NCBI GenBank assembly: GCA_964623635.1
Contig: CAZUUA010000008.1
Span: 17,362-81,361 of the forward strand
Source: UMGS1696 sp964623635
GTDB taxonomy: Bacteria > Bacillota > Clostridia > Oscillospirales > CAG-272
Reading direction: 5' to 3'
DNA: 64,000 bases
The notes beneath the pieces were generated by a model, which was given only the letters and a program-made list of their open reading frames with translations, had not been told where the DNA came from and did no database searches. Shown in pieces: positions 50,341 through 59,675 of this stretch (positions are counted from its first letter, which is position 1; each line of letters begins with the position of its first letter). The translations under genes and the position numbers were made by a program.

Positions 50341-51927
50341 ATGGTATTTGCAGTTTCCAATCCAACCATGCGTCAGGCCGACCGGCGCTGCATTGATGCT
50401 GGTACGCCGGCCACCACGCTCATGTACCGAGCCGGGTGCGGTATCCGGGATGCTTTTCCGTTTGACAGACATACATCGGTGGCGATTTTTTGCGGCAGTG
50501 GCAACAACGGCGGCGACGGCTTCGTACTGGCACTACTGCTGACCGAACGGTCTATTTCCTGTACCATCGTGTTGGCAGAGGAAAAATGGTCGCCGGACGG
50601 ATGGTACTACTTCGAGCAATGTAAAAATAAAGGTATCCCTGTTGTACTTTGGTCAGCAGACTTTTCCCTCTCCGGCTATGGTGCGGTGGTGGACTGCCTA
50701 TTTGGCACCGGCTTTCACGGTATCCTACCCCCACTCTACGAAGATATGATCCGGCAAATGAATGGCGCAGGACTGCCCATCGTGGCAGCGGACATTCCCA
50801 GTGGTCTCTCCGGGGACAGTGGCAAACCGGCCCATACCCAAGGCGGCGAACCTTTGGCGGTGCGGGCCACGGTGACGGTGTCCATTGGCTCTCCCAAGCT
50901 TGGGCATTTTTTGGCTTCCGGTAAAGAGTATTGCGGCAGGCTACAGAACATCGACATCGGCATTCCCATAGAGCCGACCGAAGACGTCCCGGACGAGCGT
51001 GTCTTGGTTCCCGAAGAAGGAGATTTCGGTTCCATCCTGCCTCACAGAGCGTCGGACAGTCACAAAGGCACCTATGGCTATGTGGCGGTGCTGGGTGGCT
51101 GCCGGAATTACAGTGGCGCCATCAAGCTTGCCAATTTGGCGGCGTCTTCCCTCCGGTGTGGGTGTGGCGTGGTGAAGCTGCTGTGTGCGGATTCTATCCT
51201 GCCCTCTGTTGCGCCGTATCTATTGGAAAGCACAGCCGTTCCCCTGCCCGATCACGGAGGGGATTTGGACTTTGACCCGGCTGCACTGGAACAAGCGCTG
51301 ACCGGTACCCGTGCATTGGCGGTGGGCATGGGCTGGGGAAATGGCGCACACAACGAAGAGATTTTGACCTGGCTCCTACAAAACTATCCCGGTACGCTGA
51401 TCCTGGATGCCGACGGACTCAACTGCCTGGGTCGCATGGCAGAAGACACACGTCACAAACTTTTCGAAAAGCGATACCAAGCCGAACGCACCACGATCCT
51501 GACACCGCATCCCATGGAATTTTCTCGCATTTCCGGTGTTCCAATTGCCGAATGCGACACAAACCCGATCCCCTATTGTAAGCACTATGCGGCAGAAAAT
51601 CACGTGATCCTACTGCGCAAGGGTCCCGGTACCATTGTCACAGACGGGTACGAATGCTATATCGTTACCCGTGGATGCGCCGGTATGGCAACGGCCGGCA
51701 GCGGAGACGTGCTGTCCGGGGTTCTGGCGGGGCTGGCCGGTTACAACTGTGGCAGTGCGATGATGGTGGCCTGCGGTGCGTATCTGGCCGGGCTGGCCGG
51801 GGAGATGGCACAGACGGAGATGGGTGAGATCGGCATGGTCGCCTCGGATACGGTGCGGTATCTGGCAACCGCGGCAAAGCAGATGCAGGAGAAGGGGAAA
51901 AGCGCTCCGACAGAACAGAATATATAA
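50341..51927 (+). CDS. nnr: Bifunctional NAD(P)H-hydrate epimerase / dehydratase
   Basis: 528 residues. The N-terminal epimerase domain (about 1-215) has FCGSGNNGGDGFVLAL and CLFGTGFHG; the C-terminal ADP/ATP-dependent dehydratase (about 225-520) has HKGTYGYVAVLGGCRNYSGA, DADGLN, TPHPMEFSRI and the nucleotide-binding ATAGSGDVLSGVLAGL. Together they repair hydrated NADH and NADPH. AAAGGACG lies 8 bases before the ATG. The gene has its own promoter and terminator and so is monocistronic. Length matches the fused form. Confidence 0.94.
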   Translation: MVFAVSNPTMRQADRRCIDAGTPATTLMYRAGCGIRDAFPFDRHTSVAIFCGSGNNGGDGFVLALLLTERSISCTIVLAEEKWSPDGWYYFEQCKNKGIPVVLWSADFSLSGYGAVVDCLFGTGFHGILPPLYEDMIRQMNGAGLPIVAADIPSGLSGDSGKPAHTQGGEPLAVRATVTVSIGSPKLGHFLASGKEYCGRLQNIDIGIPIEPTEDVPDERVLVPEEGDFGSILPHRASDSHKGTYGYVAVLGGCRNYSGAIKLANLAASSLRCGCGVVKLLCADSILPSVAPYLLESTAVPLPDHGGDLDFDPAALEQALTGTRALAVGMGWGNGAHNEEILTWLLQNYPGTLILDADGLNCLGRMAEDTRHKLFEKRYQAERTTILTPHPMEFSRISGVPIAECDTNPIPYCKHYAAENHVILLRKGPGTIVTDGYECYIVTRGCAGMATAGSGDVLSGVLAGLAGYNCGSAMMVACGAYLAGLAGEMAQTEMGEIGMVASDTVRYLATAAKQMQEKGKSAPTEQNI

Positions 51928-51933
51928 AACAGT

Positions 51934-51962
51934 GGGGAACTGCTTCGGCGGCTCCCTTTTTT
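51934..51962 (+). terminator. Intrinsic terminator of nnr
   Basis: GGGAACTGC with GCGGCTCCC closed by a TTCG tetraloop and T6; one mismatch. Confidence 0.88.
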
Positions 51963-51996
51963 CTGTATCTATCCATAAGAAAATCCCCATTCCCTC

Positions 51997-52025
51997 TTGC
52001 AAAATGCGAATGAATCTGCTATAGT
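51997..52025 (+). promoter_or_regulatory. Sigma-A promoter of the GH127 gene
   Basis: TTGCAA, a 17-bp spacer and TATAGT, 39 bp before the ATG. Confidence 0.75.
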
Positions 52026-52064
52026 AGTACCATACTTATTTTTCCTCACCAAAAGGAGACTGCT

Positions 52065-53915
52065 ATGTACAATTTCTTTTCTCCCAGTCAGATCACACCC
52101 ACTGGCTGGCTCAAGGATCAACTGACCATTCAGGCAAATGGTCTGGCTGGCAATTTAGATAAGATGTGGCCGGACGTGCGGGACAGCGCCTGGATCGGCG
52201 GCAACAGAGAAGGTTGGGAACGTGTGCCCTATTGGCTGGACGGCTTTGTACCGCTGGCGTTCCTGCTCCGGGACGAAGACATGATCGCACGGGCCGAAAA
52301 ATACATTCGTTCCATTTTGGTCAGACAGTGCAAGGACGGCTGGATCTGTCCCTGCGCACCGGAAGAACGAGCCACCTATGACACCTGGAGCTTCCTGCTC
52401 ATCGGCAAGGTGCTGGCGCTGTACTGCGAATGCACCAAGGAACTGCCGGAAAAGCACGCCCTGTGGAAGAAGGCTGACCGGGGACTCTACAATGCCATGA
52501 AGTGCCTGTATGGTCTGTTGTCCGATGGCACGGTGCATCTGTTCTCCTGGGGCAAGTTCCGCTGGTTCGAAGGGCTGATCCCGCTGGCGTATCTGCAAAA
52601 GCGGTACCACAAGGATTGGATCGTCTCTTTGGGCAAGATCCTGCGGGAACAGGGCGCAGACTGGCCGTCCTTCACCGACACCTGGCTGAGACCCAAAAAC
52701 GAATGGACCTTCCACACCCACATTGTCAATATCGGCATGATGTTCAAGTATGAAGCCATCGCCTGTGCCCTCTTTGAGGAAGAATACACCGACCGTGCCG
52801 AAGAGCTTTGGCAAATTCTGGAAACCTATCACGGTACGGCAGTGGGCTCCTTCACCGGGGACGAATGCCTGTCCGGGAAGTACAATAACCAGGGTACCGA
52901 GCTGTGCAGTATAAATGAGCTGTTGTATTCCTGTGAGATCCTGTATTCCATCACCGGCAAGAGCATCTGGGCAGACCGGCTGGAAAAGCTGGCGTTCAAT
53001 GCACTGCCTGCCACCATGTCCGACGATATGTGGACCCACCAGTACGACCAGCAGGTGAACCAGATCGCTTGTCAGAAGTTCCCCGGCAGAAGCCTGTTCC
53101 GTACCAATGGCGCTGAGGCACACCTGTTTGGTCTGGAACCCAACTACGGCTGCTGCACCGCCAATATGGGGCAGGGCTGGCCGAAGCTGGCACTGTCTGT
53201 GTTCCGCAAGACCCGCACCGGGATCGAATGCCCCATGATGCTGCCTGCCACGCTGGACACCACGGTACACAGCAAGAAGGTTTCCCTCTCCATCGACACC
53301 ACCTATCCTTTCCGGCATAACGGCACCTACACCGTCACCACAGAAGAACCGGTACACTTCACCCTGAAGATCCGGGTACCCGGCTGGGTCAAGGGCTGCA
53401 CGGTGAACGGTGAGAAGTTCGGTGGCAAGATGATCGTGATCAGCAAGGATTGGTGCGGCACAGAAACAGTGGAAGTGGCATTCACAGCAGTGCCCCATCT
53501 GGTGGATCGTCCTGCCAAGCTGAAGACGGTAGAATACGGACCGCTGGTGTTCTCTCTGCCCATCGAAGCCGAGTGGAAAATGCACGAATACGAAGCTGGC
53601 GGTGTGGAGCGCAAGTTCCCCTACTGCGACTACGAGCTTGTCCCCCAGAGCGAATGGCGCTATGGCTTTGCCGCAAAGGAATTCACCGTAGAGGAATGCC
53701 CGATGGATGCCGTGCCCTTCTCCTCCACTTCCCCGGCTCTGCAGCTCCACGCCAAGCTGGCACCCGTGGATTGGGACTATGCGGATGGGTTTGATACGGT
53801 ATCTGCCGCCACACCCAATTCGGATAAGGCCACCGGAGAAGCTGTGGATATGGTGCTTGTCCCCTACGGCTGCGCCAAGCTGCGTATGACGGAAATGCCG
53901 GTATTACGTAAGTAA
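52065..53915 (+). CDS. GH127 family beta-L-arabinofuranosidase-like protein
   Basis: 616 residues, no signal peptide. The DUF1680/GH127 (alpha/alpha)6 barrel has RVPYWLDGFVPLAFLLRD, the putative acid region GTELCSINELLYSCEILY and the cysteine-rich NYGCCTANMGQGWPKLA, where family members use a zinc-bound cysteine nucleophile. C-terminal beta domains include KIRVPGWVKGCTVNGEK. GH127 enzymes remove beta-L-arabinofuranose from plant arabinans and extensins. AAAGGAG lies 7 bases before the ATG. The last codons run into a 19-bp palindromic repeat array that contains the stop codon. Confidence 0.9.
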   Translation: MYNFFSPSQITPTGWLKDQLTIQANGLAGNLDKMWPDVRDSAWIGGNREGWERVPYWLDGFVPLAFLLRDEDMIARAEKYIRSILVRQCKDGWICPCAPEERATYDTWSFLLIGKVLALYCECTKELPEKHALWKKADRGLYNAMKCLYGLLSDGTVHLFSWGKFRWFEGLIPLAYLQKRYHKDWIVSLGKILREQGADWPSFTDTWLRPKNEWTFHTHIVNIGMMFKYEAIACALFEEEYTDRAEELWQILETYHGTAVGSFTGDECLSGKYNNQGTELCSINELLYSCEILYSITGKSIWADRLEKLAFNALPATMSDDMWTHQYDQQVNQIACQKFPGRSLFRTNGAEAHLFGLEPNYGCCTANMGQGWPKLALSVFRKTRTGIECPMMLPATLDTTVHSKKVSLSIDTTYPFRHNGTYTVTTEEPVHFTLKIRVPGWVKGCTVNGEKFGGKMIVISKDWCGTETVEVAFTAVPHLVDRPAKLKTVEYGPLVFSLPIEAEWKMHEYEAGGVERKFPYCDYELVPQSEWRYGFAAKEFTVEECPMDAVPFSSTSPALQLHAKLAPVDWDYADGFDTVSAATPNSDKATGEAVDMVLVPYGCAKLRMTEMPVLRK

Positions 53916-53965
53916 TACGGTACTGCGGAAGTAATACGGTATTACGGAAGTGATACGGTATTACC
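53901..53965. repeat. 19-bp palindromic iterated repeat
   Basis: Units at 53901, 53920 and 53939 plus 8 bases of a fourth. Each unit is of the form GTATTACGTAAGTAATACG, itself an inverted repeat. The first unit contains the GH127 stop codon. Confidence 0.9.
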
Positions 53966-53986
53966 AAACACAATCAATCCATAACA

Positions 53987-54022
53987 AACATGGCTCCATT
54001 TCTGTTGAGATGGAGCTATGTT
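53987..54022. other. Long hairpin between GH127 and solute-binding protein 2
   Basis: AACATGGCTCCAT pairs with ATGGAGCTATGTT (one G-U), loop of 10 nt. No U-run follows, so it is not a standard terminator. It may be an RNA stabiliser or a leader element. Confidence 0.55.
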
Positions 54023-54195
54023 GCTACAGGGGAAACACTCCCGTCATCCTATCCAAAGGAGCACACCTGCCTTTGGGTAGGGCGACGGGTATCTATTGTT
54101 CACAATTATTTCACCGCCCCCCTAAATGCGTTCATATTTCTACGCTATACTGTCTCTTACATTCCAAAACCCACAAATCACAGGAGAATACCATC

Positions 54196-55611
54196 ATGCG
54201 TAAGATCACCGCTGTCCTGCTCTTTGCCGCTTTGCTGACTGCCCAGCTTCTTTCCTGCGGCACTACCGATACCACGCCCGACACGACAGCCCCTGCCGAC
54301 ACTACCCAAACCGAAGCCACACCGGAGACTGAAGCCGATCCCTACGCCGGGTACGACCTGGGTGGGTACGAGCTGCGGATCCTCAATGTGGAAGGCGTCG
54401 TCTGGGGCACACCACAACTGGATGTTGTGGAAATGTCAGGCAATGCTGTGGACGATGCCGCCTACACCCGGAATCGGGCCCTGGAAGAAAAACTGAATTT
54501 CACCCTGTCCGTCATAGAAGAAGGCGATCCCGACGGTGCGCTGGACAAGGCAGTCAATGCCGGTGAGGATCTCTACGATGTCAGCTACACCCGTACCGAC
54601 CTGACCGCCTCCAATGTATCCAAAAACCTGTATGCCAACATTTTAGATCTGCCCGGCATCGATCTGGAAGCTCCCTGGTGGGATCCGGAATTCAACGCCG
54701 GTCTGCTGCTGCGGAACAAATATCTGTACCAGGCCAGCAGCAGCTTCAATGTCAGCACATTCATCCGTTCGGTGGCCGTTGTTTTCAATAAGGATATCCT
54801 TTTGAACAATGGTCTGGAGCTGCCCTACGATATGGCACGAAACGGAGAATGGACGTACGACGTGATGAAAACCTATGCGGAAACCGCACGCAATCTGAAT
54901 GGCGATGACCAATACACCCAGACCGGTAACTGCACCTATGGCACTGCTACCTTCAGCGGTTGGCTCTCTGTGGCGGCAACTTCAGCCGGAAGCCTGATCC
55001 AGGTGGACGAAAATGGGGAGCCCTACTTCGCCGGTGCCTCGGAATCCTTTGTGGATGCACTGGATACGCTGGCCACCGTATTCAGCGGTGACGGTATGAC
55101 CCTGGACGATGGAAACACCTATGTGGATCGATATGCCGAAGGGAAAGCGCTGTTTATGGTATCCGCCATTGGCAACGTGTCCAGCCTGCGGGATATGGAT
55201 TCGGAATATGGGATTCTGCCGGCACCCAAGTACCACGTGGAAGAAGACTACAGCGCACCCATGGGTTCTGCCTATGTGATGGGGATCCCGGTGACCAACA
55301 GCCATATGACCGAAACAGCTGCGGCACTGGACTGCCTGTCCCGGTACAGCTATGACAATGTCCTGCCGGTATTCTTTGATTCCCTGTGCTACAAGGGTCT
55401 GCGGGATGCGGATTCGCTGGATATGCTGACGATCATCAATACCTACCGGAAGGCAGACCTTGGTCGTATCTTCGGCTGGACGCAGGTGTTCCTGGACCAG
55501 GTAGGCGCCAAGCTGGTCCAGGGGAATCTCAACATCATGTCCGACATCGAAGCCAAACGTTCCTCCATCGAATCCAGTATCACCAAAACCATGGATGCGA
55601 TCCGCACCTGA
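54196..55611 (+). CDS. Extracellular solute-binding lipoprotein 2
   Basis: 471 residues. Signal peptide with lipobox LLSC (Cys near residue 21), a Thr/Pro/Asp-rich linker, then the binding fold: GGYELRILNVEGVVWGTP, DDAAYTRNRALEEKLNFTLS, LYDVSYTRTDLTASNVSKN, GEWTYDVMKTYAETARNLNG, YGILPAPKYHVEEDYSAP. The order of segments matches the lipoprotein at 44461, so they are paralogues. It follows the GH127 gene by 280 bp, which suggests binding of arabinose-containing sugars (inference). No permease is near. AGGAG lies 10 bases before the ATG; a TATACT -10 box is at 54146. Confidence 0.88.
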   Translation: MRKITAVLLFAALLTAQLLSCGTTDTTPDTTAPADTTQTEATPETEADPYAGYDLGGYELRILNVEGVVWGTPQLDVVEMSGNAVDDAAYTRNRALEEKLNFTLSVIEEGDPDGALDKAVNAGEDLYDVSYTRTDLTASNVSKNLYANILDLPGIDLEAPWWDPEFNAGLLLRNKYLYQASSSFNVSTFIRSVAVVFNKDILLNNGLELPYDMARNGEWTYDVMKTYAETARNLNGDDQYTQTGNCTYGTATFSGWLSVAATSAGSLIQVDENGEPYFAGASESFVDALDTLATVFSGDGMTLDDGNTYVDRYAEGKALFMVSAIGNVSSLRDMDSEYGILPAPKYHVEEDYSAPMGSAYVMGIPVTNSHMTETAAALDCLSRYSYDNVLPVFFDSLCYKGLRDADSLDMLTIINTYRKADLGRIFGWTQVFLDQVGAKLVQGNLNIMSDIEAKRSSIESSITKTMDAIRT

Positions 55612-55674
55612 TCTCCTCTCCCACCTGCACAATTTCGTATATCCGTTATAGTTTTATCTCATGCAGAACTGCCG

Positions 55675-55712
55675 AAAATGACTCCATTTCGTTGACAATG
55701 GGGTCGTTTTTG
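55675..55712 (+). terminator. Intrinsic terminator of solute-binding protein 2
   Basis: A 14-bp stem (AAAATGACTCCATT with AATGGGGTCGTTTT, two G-U pairs) and a T-run. Confidence 0.85.
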
Positions 55713-55721
55713 TTGTATAAT
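55692..55721 (+). promoter_or_regulatory. Promoter of the yicC operon, nested in the terminator
   Basis: TTGACA (55692-55697) lies in the terminator loop and right arm; after 18 bp TATAAT follows (55716-55721). Confidence 0.75.
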
Positions 55722-55833
55722 ATATTGTATATGGGAAGCTGCTCCCTTCTTCTTTGAAAGAGGTACATCAACGCCTGTTTTTCCGTATGCAGCTTTCCCC
55801 ATCTATTTTAAGAATCGAAGGAATTTTTCTCCT

Positions 55834-56727
55834 ATGTTAAAAAGTATGACTGCCTTTGGGCGTGCCCGTGCCATGACACCTGCCGGCGACCGGGACATCA
55901 CCGCCGAGATCCGCAGTGTCAACAGTCGCTATTTGGATGTGTCCGTGCGTCTGCCCCGTTCCATGAGCTTCCTGGAAGAAAAGATCAAGGTCTATCTGGC
56001 AGAGCGCGGCATTTCCCGTGGCAAGATCGAAGTCAATATCAATGTCAATGTGGTGTCCGAGGAAGGCGTGGAATACATGGTGGACACCGCTGCCGCCACG
56101 TCCTATATCAATGTCCTGCGTCAGCTGCAGAAGGACCACGGCCTGGACGGCTCCATCACCATTGGTCTGGTGGCAGCCAACCGGGAGCTGTTCACCGTGA
56201 AGAAGCCGGAGGACGATATGGAACGGGACTGGAACGATGTGCGCCCCGTGCTGGCCGAAGCGGTGGATGCCTTCATCGCCGGTCGTACCAGAGAGGGACA
56301 AAATCTGGAAAACGACATCCGCAAAAAGTGTGAGACCATCCAGTCCCTCACTGGAAAAATCAAAACTCTGTCTGAGGCTGACATCGCCGGATATTCTGCC
56401 AAGCTGGAGCAGCGGATCCGGCAGTTCCTCGCCGATTTCGAGATCGATGTGGCAGAGCAGCGGATCCTGACCGAGGCTGCCATTTATGCCGACCGCGCCG
56501 CCATCGATGAAGAGCTGGTACGGCTGGATTCCCACTTTACCGCCATGGATGAGATCCTGCGCTCCCCGGAAGCCGCCGGTCGGAAGCTGGACTTTTTGCT
56601 GCAGGAAATGAACCGGGAGACCAACACCATCGGTTCCAAGGCGGCCAACGCAGAGATCGCCCATTTGGTGGTGGATATCAAGTGCGAGCTGGAAAAGATC
56701 CGGGAACAGATTCAGAATATTGAGTGA
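55834..56727 (+). CDS. YicC family protein (endoribonuclease-type)
   Basis: 297 residues, normal for the family. It begins LKSMTAFGRA, with SVNSRYLDVSVRLPR near residue 28; the C-terminal DUF1732 part has LDFLLQEMNRETNTIGSKA followed by NAEIAHLVVDIKCELEKIRE. YicC proteins are reported to be RNases in enterobacteria. GAAGGAA precedes the ATG. Its stop overlaps a possible GTG start of remA. yicC-remA-gmk-rpoZ is the usual Firmicutes order. Confidence 0.93.
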   Translation: MLKSMTAFGRARAMTPAGDRDITAEIRSVNSRYLDVSVRLPRSMSFLEEKIKVYLAERGISRGKIEVNINVNVVSEEGVEYMVDTAAATSYINVLRQLQKDHGLDGSITIGLVAANRELFTVKKPEDDMERDWNDVRPVLAEAVDAFIAGRTREGQNLENDIRKKCETIQSLTGKIKTLSEADIAGYSAKLEQRIRQFLADFEIDVAEQRILTEAAIYADRAAIDEELVRLDSHFTAMDEILRSPEAAGRKLDFLLQEMNRETNTIGSKAANAEIAHLVVDIKCELEKIREQIQNIE

Positions 56728-56732
56728 GCCAC

Positions 56733-57011
56733 ATGAGATTTGTAAACGTAGGATTCAATAATATCATCAATGCAGAGCGGATCGTGGCAGTGATCGGATC
56801 GGATTCGGCACCGTCCAAGAGACTGATCCAGGATGCCAAGGATATGGGACGAGCCATTGACTGCACCAGCGGCAGAAAGACCCGCTCCGTTCTGGTCATG
56901 GACAGCGACCACGTGATCCTCTCTGCCATCCAGACCGAGACCCTGTCGGCACGGCTGGCCAACGAAGACGCCAACACCAACGACGACGACACCGACGAAG
57001 ACGAAAAGTGA
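56733..57011 (+). CDS. remA: RemA-like DUF370 extracellular-matrix regulator
   Basis: 92 residues. MRFVNVGFNNIINAERIVAV, SDSAPSKRLIQDAKDMGR and TSGRKTRSVLVMDSDHVILS match RemA, a DNA-binding oligomeric ring protein that activates biofilm matrix genes in Bacillus. The acidic Asp/Asn tail is an addition. ATG 56733 fits the family start; a GTG at 56724 overlapping the yicC stop is an alternative three residues longer. It is the second gene of the cluster. Confidence 0.92.
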   Translation: MRFVNVGFNNIINAERIVAVIGSDSAPSKRLIQDAKDMGRAIDCTSGRKTRSVLVMDSDHVILSAIQTETLSARLANEDANTNDDDTDEDEK

Positions 57012-57044
57012 TCCCATTTCTTGACAAAGGAGAACGAGATCCCA

Positions 57045-58943
57045 ATGAAAAAAACACTGCTATCGATGGATGCCCATGGATTTTATTTGGACGGAACACC
57101 CTTTGACCTGGCGTCCGGGGATTTTCACTACTTCCGTACCCTGCCCGGTGGCTGGCGACACAGACTGTCTCTCATGAAGGCTGCCGGACTGAATGCCGTA
57201 CAGACCTACGTTCCCTGGAATCTGCACGAGCCGGAGAAGGGACACTACTGCTTCGAGGGACATCTGGATCTGCACGCCTTTCTGACCCTGTGTCAGGAAA
57301 TGGAGCTGTATGTGCTGCTGCGTCCGTCACCGTATATCTGCTCTGAGTGCGACTGGGGTGGTCTGCCCTATTGGCTCATGACGGAAAACGCCTGTCCCCG
57401 CACCATGGACGAGGGCTTTATCCGACACTACCGTGACTACTTCCGTCGTCTGCTGCCGGAGTTTCAGTCGATGCTGTCCACAAACGGCGGTCCCATTCTG
57501 GCCTTGGCGGTGGAAAACGAGTACGGCTCCTTCGGCATGGATCAGGACTACATCCGCTGGATCGCTGACCTGTACCGCTCCGCCGGCATCGATGTACCGC
57601 TGTACAACACCGACGGGGACAATCTGTATATGCTGACCCACGGCGGCCCCAAAACGATCTGGTCGGGCATCAATGTGGCAGAGGTGACCGAGACCTCCAT
57701 TGCCACGCTGCACGCCTATCAGCCGGAGGTGCCGGTGTATATCGGGGAAATGTGGGGTGGTCGTGCCCAGCAATGGGGTGGCCGTTTTGCAAGACAGTCT
57801 GCCGAAACCATTGCCGACCGATACCGCAAGGCACTGGAGCTGGGCGCACACGTGAACTTTTATATGTTCTGTGGCGGCACCAACTTCGGGTTCCACAACG
57901 GCGCCAACCATTGCGTCTACCGTGTGGACGTGCCGGGTGCCCGGGAACGATACATCCCCTTCTGCACCAGCTATGACGTAGACGCACCGGTCAGCGAAGA
58001 CGGCAGACCCAGTGAAAAATATTTTGCCATTCGCAGTGTCCTTGCCGCACACAGAGGGTTGACCGAAGAACAGCTGCCGCCGGTGCCGGAGAATTTGCCG
58101 GTACAGGCTGCCGGTGAGATCCATTGGGAGCGTGGTCGTTCGGTATTTGCACCGGAAGTGCTGGACGTTCTAACGGAGAACAAAGTGGTCTCCGGCAATG
58201 TGCGCACCATGGAAGATTTAGGACAGGACTATGGCTTTGTGCTGTATACGACATATGTAGCAGTTTCTCACCCGGACTACACCTATTCTGTCCGCATCGA
58301 GGGACTCCACGACCGGGCCGACATCTACGCCGATGGCGTGTATCTGGGAACCTACTACCGGGATCGGGACAACAAACCGGTGTCCTTCCGGGTAGCGGCA
58401 GGCAAAGACCGTGTGCGGCTGGATATTTTGGTGGAAAACGTCGGCCGCATCTGCTATGGCTACAAAATGCTCACAGAGCAAAAGGGGATCACCGAATGTG
58501 TGCGGCTGGATCGTGCTATAGGAGACGGCAGACCCTATCCGGTGCCCTCCATTGTGACCGGCTGGGAATGCCGTGCGCTGCCCTTCCGGTATCCGCAGGT
58601 TGCCAAGGCACTGGACTCGACCGTGGCAGGTGAACCCTGTGGCACCACGCCCCATTTGTTCCGTGGCACCTTTACCGCCACACCGGGGATAGACACGTTC
58701 TTATCGTATACCGATGGGAACCTGACCAAGGGTGCGGTTTGGATCAATGGGTTCCCGGTGGGTCGGTATTGGAGCATTGGCCCTCAGGAGACCTTGTACA
58801 TCCCCGGCGAGCTGCTCCGGGAAGAAAACCGGATCGAGCTTGTGGAGCTGTACAGCGATGGCACGATGCCGATGGTACAGTTCTGCGACACGCACCGGCT
58901 GGATGGACTGACAGAAAACGCAGAGATCGTGAAAGGAAATTGA
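57045..58943 (+). CDS. GH35 beta-galactosidase
   Basis: 632 residues, no signal peptide. The GH35 barrel has ASGDFHYFRTLPGGWRHRL, TYVPWNLHEPEKGHYCFEG, acid/base Glu159 in AVENEYGSFG and nucleophile Glu235 in YIGEMWGGR. C-terminal jelly-roll domains follow (GNLTKGAVWINGFPVGRYWS). It releases terminal beta-galactose, probably from imported oligosaccharides. AAAGGAG lies 12 bases before the ATG; the frame also contains an upstream TTG. It is inserted between remA and gmk, which are usually adjacent. Confidence 0.92.
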   Translation: MKKTLLSMDAHGFYLDGTPFDLASGDFHYFRTLPGGWRHRLSLMKAAGLNAVQTYVPWNLHEPEKGHYCFEGHLDLHAFLTLCQEMELYVLLRPSPYICSECDWGGLPYWLMTENACPRTMDEGFIRHYRDYFRRLLPEFQSMLSTNGGPILALAVENEYGSFGMDQDYIRWIADLYRSAGIDVPLYNTDGDNLYMLTHGGPKTIWSGINVAEVTETSIATLHAYQPEVPVYIGEMWGGRAQQWGGRFARQSAETIADRYRKALELGAHVNFYMFCGGTNFGFHNGANHCVYRVDVPGARERYIPFCTSYDVDAPVSEDGRPSEKYFAIRSVLAAHRGLTEEQLPPVPENLPVQAAGEIHWERGRSVFAPEVLDVLTENKVVSGNVRTMEDLGQDYGFVLYTTYVAVSHPDYTYSVRIEGLHDRADIYADGVYLGTYYRDRDNKPVSFRVAAGKDRVRLDILVENVGRICYGYKMLTEQKGITECVRLDRAIGDGRPYPVPSIVTGWECRALPFRYPQVAKALDSTVAGEPCGTTPHLFRGTFTATPGIDTFLSYTDGNLTKGAVWINGFPVGRYWSIGPQETLYIPGELLREENRIELVELYSDGTMPMVQFCDTHRLDGLTENAEIVKGN

Positions 58944-58946
58944 TCG

Positions 58947-59561
58947 ATGAAAAAAGGACTTGTATATGTGATCTCCGGTCCTTCCGGCAGTGGCAAGGGT
59001 ACCATTGTGGAAGAGCTGCGGAAGATCGCACCGAACATTGGCGTGGCGGTCTCTGCTACGACCCGTGCACCTCGTCCCGGTGAAGTGGACGGCGTGACCT
59101 ACCACTACAAAACCAGAGAAGAATTTGAAGCACTGCTGGCGGCCGGTGAGATACTGGAGCACACGGAATACAGCGGCAATCTGTACGGTACCCTGCGTTC
59201 GGAGGCTGAAAAGGTGACCAATGCCGGACGGGACCTGATCTTGGAGATCGAGGTAGACGGCGGTGGACAGATCAAGCGGCTTTTGGGCGATGGCTGTGTG
59301 CTGATCATGCTGTTGGCGCCAGATGCCGTCGAGCAGGAACGCCGGCTACGTGACAGAGGTACGGAGACCGAGGAGAAGATCCGGATGCGTATGGACAAGG
59401 CAAAGAGCGAGATCGCCGTGGCCGGAGACTACGATTATCTGGTGCTAAACGAGACAGGCAAGCAGGAAGAATGTGCCGACAATCTTCTGGCGATACTGAA
59501 GGCGGCACACCTGACCTACCCACGGATGCGCCACATTACCGATCGGTATTTTGATATGTAA
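58947..59561 (+). CDS. gmk: Guanylate kinase
   Basis: 204 residues; phosphorylates GMP to GDP. The P-loop is ISGPSGSGKGTIVEEL at residue 9, then SATTRAPRPGEVDGVTYHY for GMP binding and LEIEVDGGGQIKR. The ribosome site GAAAGGAA lies at the end of the GH35 gene, 3 bp upstream, so it is co-transcribed. Normal length. Confidence 0.96.
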   Translation: MKKGLVYVISGPSGSGKGTIVEELRKIAPNIGVAVSATTRAPRPGEVDGVTYHYKTREEFEALLAAGEILEHTEYSGNLYGTLRSEAEKVTNAGRDLILEIEVDGGGQIKRLLGDGCVLIMLLAPDAVEQERRLRDRGTETEEKIRMRMDKAKSEIAVAGDYDYLVLNETGKQEECADNLLAILKAAHLTYPRMRHITDRYFDM

Positions 59562-59675
59562 GAAGTCGGCGTTTGAAATACCCGAAACGTCTGTGAATGC
59601 CTATTGGATTTTTGAGATACGATCCATCACAACACATAAAATACAGTTGAAAACAAATCAAAGGAGATATATAGT

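Noticed and set aside
52155..53750. Long antisense frames opposite GH127, serA, serC, priA and other GC-rich genes
   Set aside because: Shadow frames produced by codon bias; no ribosome sites and no domains.
53901..53965. CRISPR repeat or replication iterons
   Set aside because: 19-bp units are directly abutting without spacers, and no rep or dnaA-like gene is near.
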